64,000 nt of DNA from Polaribacter haliotis (GCF_014784055.1 NZ_CP061813.1:1622001-1686000); one strand, 5' to 3'. Shown: positions 52,022 to 61,273, counted from the first letter of the stretch. Notes: generated from the sequence alone by a model not told the origin. Program-made: numbers and translations.

Positions 52022-53926
52022 ATGAGTAAAATAATTGGAATCGATTTAGGTACAACAAACTCTTGTGTTTCTGTAATGGAAGGAAATGAGCCAGTTGTAA
52101 TACCTAATTCAGAAGGAAAAAGAACGACACCATCTATTGTTGCCTTTGTTGAAGGAGGAGAACGTAAGATTGGTGACCCTGCAAAAAGACAAGCAGTAAC
52201 AAACCCAACAAAAACAGTTTATTCTATTAAACGTTTTATGGGTAATAAATTCTCTGAATCTTCTAAAGAAGTAAAAAGAGTACCTTACAAAGTAGTTAAG
52301 GGAGATAATGACACACCAAGAGTAGATATTGATGGTCGTTTATATACGCCACAAGAAATTTCTGCAATGGTGTTACAGAAAATGAAAAAAACAGCAGAAG
52401 ATTATTTAGGTGCTGATGTTTCTGAAGCAGTAATTACAGTTCCTGCATATTTTAACGATGCACAAAGACAAGCTACTAAAGAAGCTGGTGAAATTGCTGG
52501 TTTAAAAGTTAGAAGAATTATAAACGAGCCTACTGCTGCTGCATTAGCTTATGGATTAGATAAATCTAACGACGATAAGAAAATTGTTGTTTTTGATTTT
52601 GGTGGAGGAACACATGATGTTTCTATATTAGAATTAGGAGATGGTGTTTTTGAAGTATTAGCTACTGATGGAGATACACATTTAGGTGGAGATGATGTTG
52701 ATGAAAAAATTATCAACTGGTTAGCTGAAGAATTTAAAGCGGATGAAAACATGGACTTAAGAGAAGATCCAATGTCTTTACAACGTTTAAAAGAAGCTGC
52801 AGAAAAAGCGAAAATCGAATTATCGAGCACAACTTCTTCTGAAATTAACTTACCATATATTACTGCTACTGCAAGTGGCCCAAAACACTTGGTAAGAACT
52901 TTATCTCGTTCTAAATTCGAGCAATTAATAGACGATTTAGTAAAGAGAACAATAGAGCCTTGTCAAACTGCATTAAAAAATGCAGATTTAACAATCTCTG
53001 ATATTGATGAAGTAGTTTTAGTTGGTGGTTCTACAAGAATACCTGCTGTACAAGAAGCTGTTGAAAAATTCTTTGGAAAAGCACCTAGTAAAGGTGTAAA
53101 CCCTGATGAAGTTGTTGCTTTAGGAGCTGCTATACAAGGTGGTGTTTTATCTGGAGATGTAAAAGATGTATTGTTATTAGACGTAACACCTTTATCTTTA
53201 GGAATTGAAACAATGGGTAATGTTTTCACAAAATTAATTGATGCAAACACTACTATTCCTACTAAAAAATCGCAAGTATTCTCTACAGCTGTAGACAACC
53301 AGCCTTCTGTTGAAATTCACGTTTTACAAGGTGAAAGAGCAATGGCTGCAGATAATAATACAATTGGTCGTTTCCATTTAGATGGTTTACCTCCAGCACA
53401 AAGAGGAATTCCTCAAATTGAAGTAACTTTCGATATTGATGCAAATGGTATTATTAAAGTTTCTGCTTTAGATAAAGGAACAAACAAATCTCATGAAATT
53501 AGAATTGAGGCTTCTTCTGGATTATCTGAAGAAGAAATCGAGAAAATGAGAAAAGATGCTGAAGCAAATGCAGATGCTGATAAAGCTGCTAAAGAAACTG
53601 CAGAAAAAATCAATGAAGCAGATTCTATGATTTTTCAAACAGAAAAGCAATTAAAAGAATTTGGAGACAAATTATCTGATGATAAAAAAGCCCCAATTGA
53701 AGCTGCTTTAGTTGAATTAAAAGCTGCACACGAATCTAAAGATTTAGCACAAATTGATACTGCATTAGCAACTATTAACGAAGCTTGGAAAGTTGCATCT
53801 GAAGAGATGTATGCTGCACAAGGTAGTGCTGAAGGAGCAAATCCTGGAGCAGAACAGCAAGGTGCACCAGAAGCAGATGCTCAAGGAGACAATGTTGAAG
53901 ATGTAGATTTCGAAGAAGTAAAGTAA
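52022..53926 (+). CDS. dnaK: Chaperone DnaK (Hsp70)
   Basis: The 634-aa Hsp70 has the ATPase domain ([17 protein letters not shown] at the start, [26 protein letters not shown]), the linker [18 protein letters not shown] and the substrate-binding domain with a helical lid and an Ala/Gly/Gln-rich tail ending DVDFEEVK. The family usually has GGGTFDVS; here Phe is His (GGGTHDVS). No dnaJ or grpE gene adjoins. Confidence 0.97.
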   Translation: MSKIIGIDLGTTNSCVSVMEGNEPVVIPNSEGKRTTPSIVAFVEGGERKIGDPAKRQAVTNPTKTVYSIKRFMGNKFSESSKEVKRVPYKVVKGDNDTPRVDIDGRLYTPQEISAMVLQKMKKTAEDYLGADVSEAVITVPAYFNDAQRQATKEAGEIAGLKVRRIINEPTAAALAYGLDKSNDDKKIVVFDFGGGTHDVSILELGDGVFEVLATDGDTHLGGDDVDEKIINWLAEEFKADENMDLREDPMSLQRLKEAAEKAKIELSSTTSSEINLPYITATASGPKHLVRTLSRSKFEQLIDDLVKRTIEPCQTALKNADLTISDIDEVVLVGGSTRIPAVQEAVEKFFGKAPSKGVNPDEVVALGAAIQGGVLSGDVKDVLLLDVTPLSLGIETMGNVFTKLIDANTTIPTKKSQVFSTAVDNQPSVEIHVLQGERAMAADNNTIGRFHLDGLPPAQRGIPQIEVTFDIDANGIIKVSALDKGTNKSHEIRIEASSGLSEEEIEKMRKDAEANADADKAAKETAEKINEADSMIFQTEKQLKEFGDKLSDDKKAPIEAALVELKAAHESKDLAQIDTALATINEAWKVASEEMYAAQGSAEGANPGAEQQGAPEADAQGDNVEDVDFEEVK

Positions 53927-53952
53927 GCAGAGAGCCAAAATTTCATTAGAAA

Positions 53953-54001
53953 TTTTGTGTGAATCGATTATACCTGTGAAAACAGGTATCCACACACAAA
54001 A
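53953..54001. repeat. Nested hairpin after dnaK
   Basis: An inner stem ATACCTGT/ACAGGTAT with GAAA loop (53970-53989) is enclosed by TTTTGTGTG (53953-53961) and CACACAAAA (53993-54001). It precedes the dnaK terminator and would be part of its 3' UTR. Confidence 0.65.
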
Positions 54002-54027
54002 AGAAATTTAATTTTCTATAAATATTT

Positions 54028-54059
54028 AAAACGCAATCATTAATTTGGTTGCGTTTTTT
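54028..54059 (+). terminator. Intrinsic terminator of dnaK
   Basis: AAAACGCAA (54028-54036) pairs with TTGCGTTTT (54049-54057), ending in a T run. Confidence 0.8.
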
Positions 54060-54077
54060 AATTCAATCTATTTTCTT

Positions 54078-54602
54078 TTGAAAACCTACAACAAAACCAA
54101 TTTCTTTAAACATACTTTTTGTGAATTTCAACAAGTTGATGACTTTCAATTTCCAGAAAACACAAACTATAAAAGTAAATCTGAAAGTATGTATTTTTAT
54201 ACTGATGAAGGTGTGTATAGAAAATCGAATCATTGGGGAAGAGTTGCCAATTGTAGATGGAAATTAATTGTTGCTGATAATTACAAAAATCAAAATATTG
54301 TAATTGGTTTTGCAAAATGGAGTGACTTCTACCCTATCAATTCAAAAGAAAAAATATTTCTTATTGATGTAAATTTTGAAAATAAAACAGCGAAACTTCA
54401 GCATAAAAATAACGACACTACTAATCATTTGTTTTCATTTTCTGAAGTACAACAAAGAATAAAACAAATAACGCATTTATTTAAAGATGATAAATGGGCA
54501 AAGTATTTCGATTTAGAAATTGAAGAATTACGTTTTAAAGTTATTACTGAATTTATCAATTCAAATAAAACACTACAAGAGATTAAAAGAATGCAGAAAT
54601 AA
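54078..54602 (+). CDS. Hypothetical protein, 174 aa
   Basis: A soluble protein with no recognised family. Visible landmarks are MYFYTDEGVYRKSNHWGRVANC and WRWKL-like CRWKLIVADNY, VIGFAKWSDFYPIN and a helical C-terminus. The frame opens at TTG 54045, but that codon is inside the dnaK terminator stem; TTG 54078 is the next possible start. The lack of an ATG makes the start uncertain. Confidence 0.6.
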   Translation: MKTYNKTNFFKHTFCEFQQVDDFQFPENTNYKSKSESMYFYTDEGVYRKSNHWGRVANCRWKLIVADNYKNQNIVIGFAKWSDFYPINSKEKIFLIDVNFENKTAKLQHKNNDTTNHLFSFSEVQQRIKQITHLFKDDKWAKYFDLEIEELRFKVITEFINSNKTLQEIKRMQK

Positions 54603-54614
54603 ATTCATTTTCAG

Positions 54615-54622
54615 TAAATTTG
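54615..54622 (+). promoter_or_regulatory. -7 box of the NDH-2 promoter
   Basis: TAAATTTG fits TAnnTTTG and lies 33 bp before the ATG at 54656. A -33 TTG is not evident. Confidence 0.45.
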
Positions 54623-54655
54623 CATCTCTAAAATCTAACAATCCAAAAATCTGAT

Positions 54656-55957
54656 ATGAACATTCCACAAACTAGTTTTCCAAGAGTTGTAATTATTGGT
54701 GGAGGATTTGCAGGTTTAGCTGCTGCAAAAGGATTAGAAAAACAAGAATTGCAAGTTGTTTTAATTGATAAGCATAATTATCACACATTTCAACCTTTAC
54801 TATATCAAGTTGCTACAGGAGGTTTAGAGCCAGATTCCATCGCTTTTCCATTAAGAAAACGTTTTAACGATGTAGATAATTTCTATTTTAGATTGGCAGA
54901 AGTTGTACAAATAAATCCTGAAAAAAATCTGGTTGAAACTTCAATTGGAGACTTAGAATATGACGAATTAATAATTGCAACTGGTTCTACAACCAACTTT
55001 TTTGGAAATACCAATATTCAGAAATATGCAATGGAAATGAAATCTGTTCCACAATCTTTGAATATTAGAAGTCTAATTTTAGAGAATTTTGAAGAGGCTT
55101 TATTAACATCAAACTTTGAAGAAAGAAACGCGTTAATGAACTTTGTTATTGTTGGTGGTGGACCAACAGGAGTGGAATTAGCAGGTGCTTTAGCAGAAAT
55201 GAAAAAGGGAATTCTACCAAAAGATTATCCTGATTTAGACATCAGACAAATGCAAATAAACCTGATACAAAGTTCTGGAGAAATTCTAAAAGGAATGAGT
55301 GCTAAAGCATCCGAAAAAGCAGAGGATTTTCTAATTGATTTGGGTGTAAATGTTTGGAAAAATTTACGTGTTTTAGATTACGATGGAAAAACGGTTACCA
55401 CAAATGGAGTAGATCATTTTAAAGCGGAAACTGTTATTTGGGCTGCAGGTGTTAAAGGACAAACCATTGAAGGTTTAAACGCAGAATGTGTTATAGAAAG
55501 AGCTGCAAGAATTAAAGTTGATGAATATAACAAAGTTTTAAATTACGATAATGTTTACGCAGTTGGAGATGTTGCTTGCATGTCTTCAGAAAAAACACCT
55601 TATGGACATCCAATGATGGCACAACCTGCTATTCAACAAGGAAAATTAGTTGCGAAAAATATTTTAGGGAAATTATTCAACAAAAAACAAAAACCTTTTG
55701 TTTATAACGACAAGGGTTCCATGGCTACAATTGGACGAAATAAAGCAGTGGTAGATTTACCAAAATGGAAATTTCAAGGAATTTTTGCTTGGTTTGTTTG
55801 GATGTTTGTACATCTTTTTTCTTTAATTGGTTTTAGAAATAAAGCCATTGTATTTCTAAATTGGGTATATAATTACATTCGTTTCGATAGAGAAACACGT
55901 TTAATAATTCGTCCTTATAAAAAGAAAAACAAGTATTCTTTTAGAGAGCAATTATGA
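54656..55957 (+). CDS. ndh: Type II NADH dehydrogenase (NDH-2)
   Basis: A 433-aa FAD enzyme transferring electrons from NADH to quinone without proton pumping. FAD-binding IIGGGFAGLAAAKGLEKQ is at residues 13-30; the NADH-binding GGGPTGVELAGALAEMK starts near residue 166; quinone-site AQPAIQQGK is present. The hydrophobic C-terminal part (FAWFVWMFVHLFSLIG) anchors it to the membrane. It overlaps the following zinc-ribbon gene by 4 bp (ATGA). Confidence 0.9.
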   Translation: MNIPQTSFPRVVIIGGGFAGLAAAKGLEKQELQVVLIDKHNYHTFQPLLYQVATGGLEPDSIAFPLRKRFNDVDNFYFRLAEVVQINPEKNLVETSIGDLEYDELIIATGSTTNFFGNTNIQKYAMEMKSVPQSLNIRSLILENFEEALLTSNFEERNALMNFVIVGGGPTGVELAGALAEMKKGILPKDYPDLDIRQMQINLIQSSGEILKGMSAKASEKAEDFLIDLGVNVWKNLRVLDYDGKTVTTNGVDHFKAETVIWAAGVKGQTIEGLNAECVIERAARIKVDEYNKVLNYDNVYAVGDVACMSSEKTPYGHPMMAQPAIQQGKLVAKNILGKLFNKKQKPFVYNDKGSMATIGRNKAVVDLPKWKFQGIFAWFVWMFVHLFSLIGFRNKAIVFLNWVYNYIRFDRETRLIIRPYKKKNKYSFREQL

Positions 55958-56262
55958 GTGGAAAAAGAATCATAAAATGCCCAAATTGTGGAACCTTCAA
56001 TACAAATAAAGAGTATTGTACGAATTGTAATACGTTAATTTCTCATCAGAAAAAACAAGAAATTAAAGCGGAAGCTGGCAAACAAAAAAGAATAGAAGAA
56101 GCTATTTACGAAAAAGAAAATCCGAATTTAGCTGAACGTTTAAAAGCACATCCTAACTTTTTATATAGAATTGCAGGTTGGATTTTATACTCTGCAATTA
56201 TGGTGGTTAGTGCAATTGGCGCAGGTTTGGCTTGGTTTATAGCAATGGTTGCAGCTGGTTAG
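55954..56262 (+). CDS. Zinc-ribbon small membrane protein
   Basis: A 102-aa protein starting with a zinc ribbon CPNCGTFNTNKEYCTNC (Cys-x2-Cys-x9-Cys-x2-Cys), a charged helical middle part and one or two C-terminal membrane segments (AGWILYSAIMVVSAIGAGLAW). Function unknown. Start overlaps the NDH-2 stop, so expression is coupled to it. Confidence 0.75.
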   Translation: MSGKRIIKCPNCGTFNTNKEYCTNCNTLISHQKKQEIKAEAGKQKRIEEAIYEKENPNLAERLKAHPNFLYRIAGWILYSAIMVVSAIGAGLAWFIAMVAAG

Positions 56263-56263
56263 C

Positions 56264-56617
56264 ATGAAAAATATACTCTTTAAATATGTTCTTTTCTCCT
56301 TCCTTTTAGGAAGTTTTATTTATTTTTCTTCTTTATTCAATGTTCAATTACCTCAATTTGTTCGTTTTTACGTGAATGATTTTCTAATCATTCCAATCGT
56401 TTTATTTCTTTGTTTACAGGTTTTAAAACAGACTAAAAACAATCCGAATTATAAAATTCCTTTTTTAATAATTTTATATCTCTGTTTTTTATATAGCCTT
56501 CTTTTCGAATTCGTTTTCCCAAATTATTTAGCAAGATATACCAAAGACTATATAGATATTCTTTTATACTTTGCAGGCGGAATTGTATTCTACCAACTTC
56601 AAAAGATTGATACATGA
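56264..56617 (+). CDS. Small four-helix membrane protein
   Basis: A 117-aa hydrophobic protein from ATG 56264 (MKNILFKYVLFSFLLG), with about four membrane segments. Similar flavobacterial proteins are labelled 'magnesium citrate secondary transporter', a name I cannot support from the sequence because it is far shorter than CitMHS carriers. It starts one base after the previous stop and overlaps the AraC gene by 4 bp. Confidence 0.6.
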   Translation: MKNILFKYVLFSFLLGSFIYFSSLFNVQLPQFVRFYVNDFLIIPIVLFLCLQVLKQTKNNPNYKIPFLIILYLCFLYSLLFEFVFPNYLARYTKDYIDILLYFAGGIVFYQLQKIDT

Positions 56618-57531
56618 AAACTTCAAAAATAGCTAAAGAAAATATTGCTCGATTAAATGTTGCAATTCAATTTATTGAAGAAAATTTAGACACCAAACTT
56701 ACTTTAACTATTATTGCTGAAAAAGCTCATTTTTCTCCTTTTCATTTTCATCGTTTATTTTCTTTAGTAGTAGAAGAAACTCCAAATAATTTTATCATTA
56801 GAAAAAGAATTGAAAGTGCAGCTTCTTCTCTATTACATCAAAAAGAGAAAACAATTACAGAAGTTGCAGAGGCAGTTGGCTTTGGTAATTTGTCTTCATT
56901 CTCGAAAGCTTTTAAAAAGTTTTATGGCATCTCTCCAAATCAATTTAAAGAAGAAAGTCCGGATAAATTTAGCAAGATTTGCAAAACAGAAAGCAAAAAC
57001 GGACAAGTAAAAATTACTTTCGAACAATATATTTGCAATATTAATAACGCTTTAAATTGGTTACAAATGAATGCAAAAACAGAAATTAAAAAAATTCCAA
57101 GATTAGATTTAGCATATATTTCTCACAAAGGAAAAATGGAAGCAATTGGCAGTGTTTACAATAAATTAGTAAAATGGGCAACTCAAAAAGGATTGATTAA
57201 TGAAGAGACAAGAATGTTAACAATTTATCACGACAGTCCTAAAATTACGAATCCAAATAACTTAAGAATGAGTGCTTGCATCATTTTAAATGATCCTATA
57301 GAACTTGATGGAGAAGTGAGTTTAAAAATTTTATCACCAACTAAATGTATTGTTTCTCGTTTCGAAATTACTCCTTTTCAATTCCAACAAGCTTGGGAAT
57401 CTTCTTTTGCTTGGATGATAGAAAAAGGGTACAAAAAATCGGAAACTGCTCCTTTCGAAATTTATTACAATAATGCTGCTGAACATCCAGAAAATAAGTT
57501 TATTGTAGATTTATGCATTCCTATTATATAA
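56614..57531 (+). CDS. AraC-family regulator with GyrI-like effector domain
   Basis: A 305-aa regulator of the Rob/SoxS-like class. Two helix-turn-helix motifs lie at residues about 10-110 (LTIIAEKAHFSPFHFHRLFS; VAEAVGFGNLSSFSKAFKKFYG). Residues 150-305 form a GyrI-like ligand-binding domain (LDLAYISHKGKMEAIG; PFEIYYNNAAEHPENKFIVDL). It probably senses a small toxic molecule. The next gene encodes a free GyrI-like protein. Confidence 0.87.
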   Translation: MKTSKIAKENIARLNVAIQFIEENLDTKLTLTIIAEKAHFSPFHFHRLFSLVVEETPNNFIIRKRIESAASSLLHQKEKTITEVAEAVGFGNLSSFSKAFKKFYGISPNQFKEESPDKFSKICKTESKNGQVKITFEQYICNINNALNWLQMNAKTEIKKIPRLDLAYISHKGKMEAIGSVYNKLVKWATQKGLINEETRMLTIYHDSPKITNPNNLRMSACIILNDPIELDGEVSLKILSPTKCIVSRFEITPFQFQQAWESSFAWMIEKGYKKSETAPFEIYYNNAAEHPENKFIVDLCIPII

Positions 57532-57547
57532 AATTTTATTTTTTTAA

Positions 57548-58180
57548 ATGATGAAACACGAATGGAGAAAAAAGGAAAAAGATGTATATGTTCCTAAAGC
57601 AAAGCCAGAAATAATTAAAGTTCCTGAGTATAGCTTTTTCACGATTTCCGGAAAAGGAAACCCAAATAATCCTCATTTTGCAGATTATATAGCTCCTTTA
57701 TATGCGCTTTCTTATGCAATAAAAATGGGTTTAAAAAAGAATCCTGTTTTAGAAGATTATTACGATTACACTGTATATCCTTTGGAAGGTGTTTGGGATA
57801 TTTCTGATGAAGCAAAGAAAAACTTCAACCCAAATTTACCCATAAATAAAGACGAATTAGTTTTCACTTTAATGATTCGTCAACCAAATTTTGTAACAGA
57901 AAAATATGCTTTGGAAGTAATTGAAAAAGTAAAAATTAAAAAACCAGATTTATTAATTGAAAAAGTAAAGTTCGAAAAAATAGAAGAAGGTTCTTGTATA
58001 CAAATGTTACACATTGGCTCTTATGACAATGAAGCTACCACTTTTAAAATTATGGAAGAATTTGCTAAAAAAGAAGGTTTAGAAAGAGAATCTAAACTTC
58101 ATAGAGAGATTTATCTATCTGATTTTAGGAAAGTTGCAACAGAAAAATTAAAAACAGTTTTACGTTTTAAAACAAAATAA
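57548..58180 (+). CDS. GyrI-like small-molecule-binding protein
   Basis: A 210-aa protein with the GyrI-like fold (VPEYSFFTISGKGNPNNPHF near the start; CIQMLHIGSYDNEATTF, LHREIYLSDFRKV near the end). Such free domains may bind or hydrolyse cyclic or electrophilic compounds. It begins 16 bp after the AraC/GyrI regulator, implying one response module. Either of two adjacent ATG codons (57548, 57551) may be used. Confidence 0.82.
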   Translation: MMKHEWRKKEKDVYVPKAKPEIIKVPEYSFFTISGKGNPNNPHFADYIAPLYALSYAIKMGLKKNPVLEDYYDYTVYPLEGVWDISDEAKKNFNPNLPINKDELVFTLMIRQPNFVTEKYALEVIEKVKIKKPDLLIEKVKFEKIEEGSCIQMLHIGSYDNEATTFKIMEEFAKKEGLERESKLHREIYLSDFRKVATEKLKTVLRFKTK

Positions 58181-58186
58181 TCTTAC

Positions 58187-58220
58187 TACAATTCATCACA
58201 AAAAAATTACAACTCGGTAT
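58187..58220 (+). promoter_or_regulatory. 21-bp-phased direct repeat upstream of the TonB receptor gene
   Basis: TACAATTCAT starts at 58187 and TACAACTCGGTAT at 58208, exactly 21 bp apart. The same pair, same spacing, precedes the DUF2141 gene at 60732/60753. A CATCTTTG box resembling a -7 element lies about 30 bp downstream (58251). Spacing of two helical turns fits LytTR-type activators. Confidence 0.6.
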
Positions 58221-58279
58221 TTGTTTTTATTTTTCAGCAACAAACTATTTCATCTTTGTACCATAAAAAAACTAAAACG

Positions 58280-60457
58280 ATGAAACGTATTCTATTTTTA
58301 TTAATTACACTTTGCCAATTTTCTTTAATTGCACAAACCACAGTTTCAGGAAAAGTTACAGATTCTAAAAACAATCCTATTTTAGGAGCAAACGTTTATT
58401 TAGATGGCACTTACGATGGAACCTCAACAAACGAAAAAGGGGAATTTAGTTTCAAAACAGAAGAATCAGGAAATCAAACGTTGGTAATTTCCTTTGTTTC
58501 TTTTGAAACTTATACAAAAACGGCAAATGTAAAAACCTTAAATAATTTAAAAATAAAATTGCGAGATGATGTAAATTCTTTAGATGCAGTAGTAATAAAT
58601 GCAGGAACTTTTGAAGCTGGAGAAAAAGGCAAAGTAACCGTTTTAAAACCTATGGATATTGTAACCACAGCAAGTGCTTTGGGCGATTTTGTAGGCGCTT
58701 TACAAACATTACCAGGAACTGCTGCTGTTGGCGAAGATGGACGATTATTTGTAAGAGGTGGAGAAGCAGAAGAAACGCAAATTTTTATTGATGGCGCAAG
58801 AGTTTTTACGCCATTTACACCAACTACAAACAACATTCCTACAAGAGGAAGATATTCTCCATTTTTATTCCAAGGAATTACGTTTTCTACAGGTGGTTAT
58901 TCTGCTGAATATGGACAAGCATTATCTAGTGTTTTATCACTAACAACTATAGACGAACCAGATCAAGAAAAAACAGACATCTCTTTAATGACTGTTGGTT
59001 TGGGAGTTGGAAACACACAAAAATGGGACAAAAGTTCTTTTAGCATTAATACTTCTTACATCAATTTAGCTCCTTACAATGCCATTTTTAAAGATAGAAA
59101 TACGTGGAATAAACCTTTTCAATCTGCAAATGGAGAAATGGTTTTTAGACAAAAATTCAAAGACGATTCTATGCTAAAACTATACAGTGCATATAGTTAT
59201 TCAGATTTTGATGTGATACAAGATGACATTAATTTTGATGACGGTTTGCGTTTCGGATTGCAAAATAGAAACTTATATTTTAATGCATCTTACAAAAATA
59301 AATTTGGCAACAATTGGAAATATGAAACCGCTTTAAGTTACACAAACGACAATACGAATGTTAATTTTATGGAGGATAAAATAAATAGTAACGACAATTC
59401 GTACCACTTTAAAGCCAAATTAAAAAAACGTTTTTCAAGTAGATTTCGTTTAAATTTTGGAGCAGAATATTTTATAACCAATTACGACGAAAGTTATACT
59501 CCAAATAACAGCAATAAATTCGATTATGGTTTCGATAATAATATTTTTGCTTCTTTTATAGAAACCGATATTTTCTTCTCGAAAAACTTGGCTGCAAAAA
59601 TTGGAGTAAGAGCAGAAAATTCTGAATTGTTAAACGAATTTACAATCTCCCCAAGAACTTCAATTTCTTATAAATCAGGTAAAAATTCGCAGTTTTCTTT
59701 GGCTTATGGTCAGTTTTACCAAAATCCGAATAACGAATATTTAAAATTCAGTCAAAATTTAAAAGCACAAAACACATCGCATTTAATTGCCAATTATCAA
59801 TCTGTAAAACAAGGTCAAATATTTAGAATCGAAGCTTATTATAAAGACTATAATAGTTTGGTAAAATTCGATAATAATTCAACAAATTTTAATGATAATC
59901 AGCCTAATTTTAATTCAACTTTTAACAATAATGGAACTGGATTTGCCAAAGGAATAGATGTTTTTTGGAGACAAAATGGCAAAATAAAAAATACCGATTA
60001 TTGGGTTTCCTACTCCTATTTAGATACTGAAAGAGACTACAGAAATTACCCAAATACTGCAAGACCAAATTTTGCATCGAAACATAACTTATCTGTTGTT
60101 GCCAAACATTTTATTACAGATTGGAAAAGTCAGGTTGGTTTGAGTTATCAATTTGCCTCTGGCAGAATTTACACAAACCCGAACAAAGCTGGTTTCTTAA
60201 ATAGTCAGACTAAAAACTTCAACAATTTAAGTTTTAATTGGGCGTATTTATTAGATCAACAAAAAATATTATATTTCTCTGTAAACAACGTTTTAGGCAC
60301 AAAAAATATTTTTGGTTATAACTATAAAAACACCCCAAACATGAATGGAAATTTCGAAAGACAAGCAAGAATTCCCAATGCAGATAGTTTCTTTTTCGTA
60401 GGTTTCTTCTGGACAATTAGCGACGATAAAACCTCAAATCAATTAGATAACTTATAA
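58280..60457 (+). CDS. TonB-dependent outer-membrane receptor
   Basis: A 725-aa receptor from ATG 58280 (an in-frame TTG at 58256 lies in the promoter). Signal peptide MKRILFLLITLCQF... ends SLIAQ. A carboxypeptidase-like regulatory domain follows (TVSGKVTDSKNNPILGANVY), then the plug (GEDGRLFVRGGEAEETQIF) and a beta-barrel ending FFWTISDD with aromatic residues near the C-terminus. Ligand unknown. No SusD partner is present. Regulated with the DUF2141 gene by the shared direct repeats. Confidence 0.87.
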   Translation: MKRILFLLITLCQFSLIAQTTVSGKVTDSKNNPILGANVYLDGTYDGTSTNEKGEFSFKTEESGNQTLVISFVSFETYTKTANVKTLNNLKIKLRDDVNSLDAVVINAGTFEAGEKGKVTVLKPMDIVTTASALGDFVGALQTLPGTAAVGEDGRLFVRGGEAEETQIFIDGARVFTPFTPTTNNIPTRGRYSPFLFQGITFSTGGYSAEYGQALSSVLSLTTIDEPDQEKTDISLMTVGLGVGNTQKWDKSSFSINTSYINLAPYNAIFKDRNTWNKPFQSANGEMVFRQKFKDDSMLKLYSAYSYSDFDVIQDDINFDDGLRFGLQNRNLYFNASYKNKFGNNWKYETALSYTNDNTNVNFMEDKINSNDNSYHFKAKLKKRFSSRFRLNFGAEYFITNYDESYTPNNSNKFDYGFDNNIFASFIETDIFFSKNLAAKIGVRAENSELLNEFTISPRTSISYKSGKNSQFSLAYGQFYQNPNNEYLKFSQNLKAQNTSHLIANYQSVKQGQIFRIEAYYKDYNSLVKFDNNSTNFNDNQPNFNSTFNNNGTGFAKGIDVFWRQNGKIKNTDYWVSYSYLDTERDYRNYPNTARPNFASKHNLSVVAKHFITDWKSQVGLSYQFASGRIYTNPNKAGFLNSQTKNFNNLSFNWAYLLDQQKILYFSVNNVLGTKNIFGYNYKNTPNMNGNFERQARIPNADSFFFVGFFWTISDDKTSNQLDNL

Positions 60458-60461
60458 TTAT

Positions 60462-60550
60462 TAGGAGCTATTTCCAGCTTTCCATTTTATCTTTTTGTTG
60501 AAAAAACAAAAAGGATGTCATTTCAATCTGGGCTAGACTTGTTTGCAAAC
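60462..60550 (+). repeat. Stop-adjacent structured repeat, copy 2
   Basis: TAGGAGCTATTTCCAGC starts 4 nt after the TonB receptor stop. It has the same 9-bp hairpin stem as copy 1 (CTTTTTGTT/AACAAAAAG) and the closing block CAATCTGGGCTAGACTTG. It is the first part of the 373-bp gap before the DUF2141 gene; the rest of this gap holds the next repeat and the direct-repeat promoter. Confidence 0.8.
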
Positions 60551-60639
60551 TAATTGCCATAATCAAAAAAAGACTGTCCTTTAAAATATTACTGAAATTA
60601 AAAGTTATTTTAATTGAAAGTAGCTTGCGAAGCAAATAA

Positions 60640-60697
60640 GTAGAATTGAGAAATCTTAAACATAAATTTAAGATTTCTCCATAAAGTCGAAATGACA
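60640..60697. repeat. Hairpin repeat with TCGAAATGACA end
   Basis: GAGAAATCTTAAA (60648-60660) and TTTAAGATTTCTC (60667-60679) form a 13-bp perfect stem, followed by TCGAAATGACA (60687-60697). The same terminal 11-mer bounds an element at 61961-62041, so this appears to be a relative lacking its left end. Confidence 0.7.
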
Positions 60698-60731
60698 TTT
60701 AAAAGAAAGAACCTTGAAACTTAATAAAATC

Positions 60732-60765
60732 ACAATTCAGTATTAAAAAATTACAATTCGGTATG
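60732..60765 (+). promoter_or_regulatory. 21-bp-phased direct repeat upstream of the DUF2141 gene
   Basis: ACAATTCAGTAT (from 60732) and ACAATTCGGTAT (from 60753) are 21 bp apart and differ by one base. They match the pair before the TonB receptor gene. They are 66 bp before the ATG at 60831. Confidence 0.65.
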
Positions 60766-60830
60766 TTTCTTGTTTTAAAGTTTAAAAAACATACGATATT
60801 TACATCATCAAACAAAAACAACAAACAATT

Positions 60831-61250
60831 ATGAAAAAATTACTTTTAATAATAGCAATCATTTTCGGAGGAATTTTCACAACAAATGCACAAGAAAAAA
60901 CTTACGATTTAACTATAAATATTTCTGGTTTAGATTCTAACAAAGGAAAAATTTTAATTGCATTGTATAACGAAGAAGGTCAGTTTTTAAAAAAACGTTT
61001 TAAAGACGGAATAACAAAAATTACCGATAAAAAAGCGACTTATACTATAACAGGAATTCCTAAAGGAGAATATGCTGTTTCCTTTTTTCATGATGAAAAT
61101 GACAACAATAAAATGGACACAAATTTCTTGGGAATACCTAAAGAAGACTATGGTTGTTCTAACAATGCTAGAGGATTTATGGGCGCTCCAAAATACAAAG
61201 ACGCTAAATTTCAATTGTCAGAAAATAAAACAATCCAAATAAAAATATAA
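60831..61250 (+). CDS. DUF2141 domain exported protein
   Basis: A 139-aa protein with signal peptide ending TNAQ. The mature part is an Ig-like fold diagnostic of DUF2141: SGLDSNKGKILIALYN, FHDENDNNKMDTNFLGIPKE, YGCSNNARGFMGAP. Function unknown; frequently found with TonB-dependent receptors. It is 23 bp before the TPR-like gene and shares its promoter motif with the receptor gene upstream. Confidence 0.85.
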   Translation: MKKLLLIIAIIFGGIFTTNAQEKTYDLTINISGLDSNKGKILIALYNEEGQFLKKRFKDGITKITDKKATYTITGIPKGEYAVSFFHDENDNNKMDTNFLGIPKEDYGCSNNARGFMGAPKYKDAKFQLSENKTIQIKI

Positions 61251-61273
61251 GTCAACAACTAAAACTTTATAAC

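Noticed and set aside
54045..54077. Start of the hypothetical gene at TTG 54045
   Set aside because: The codon lies in the dnaK terminator stem; a start there is unlikely.
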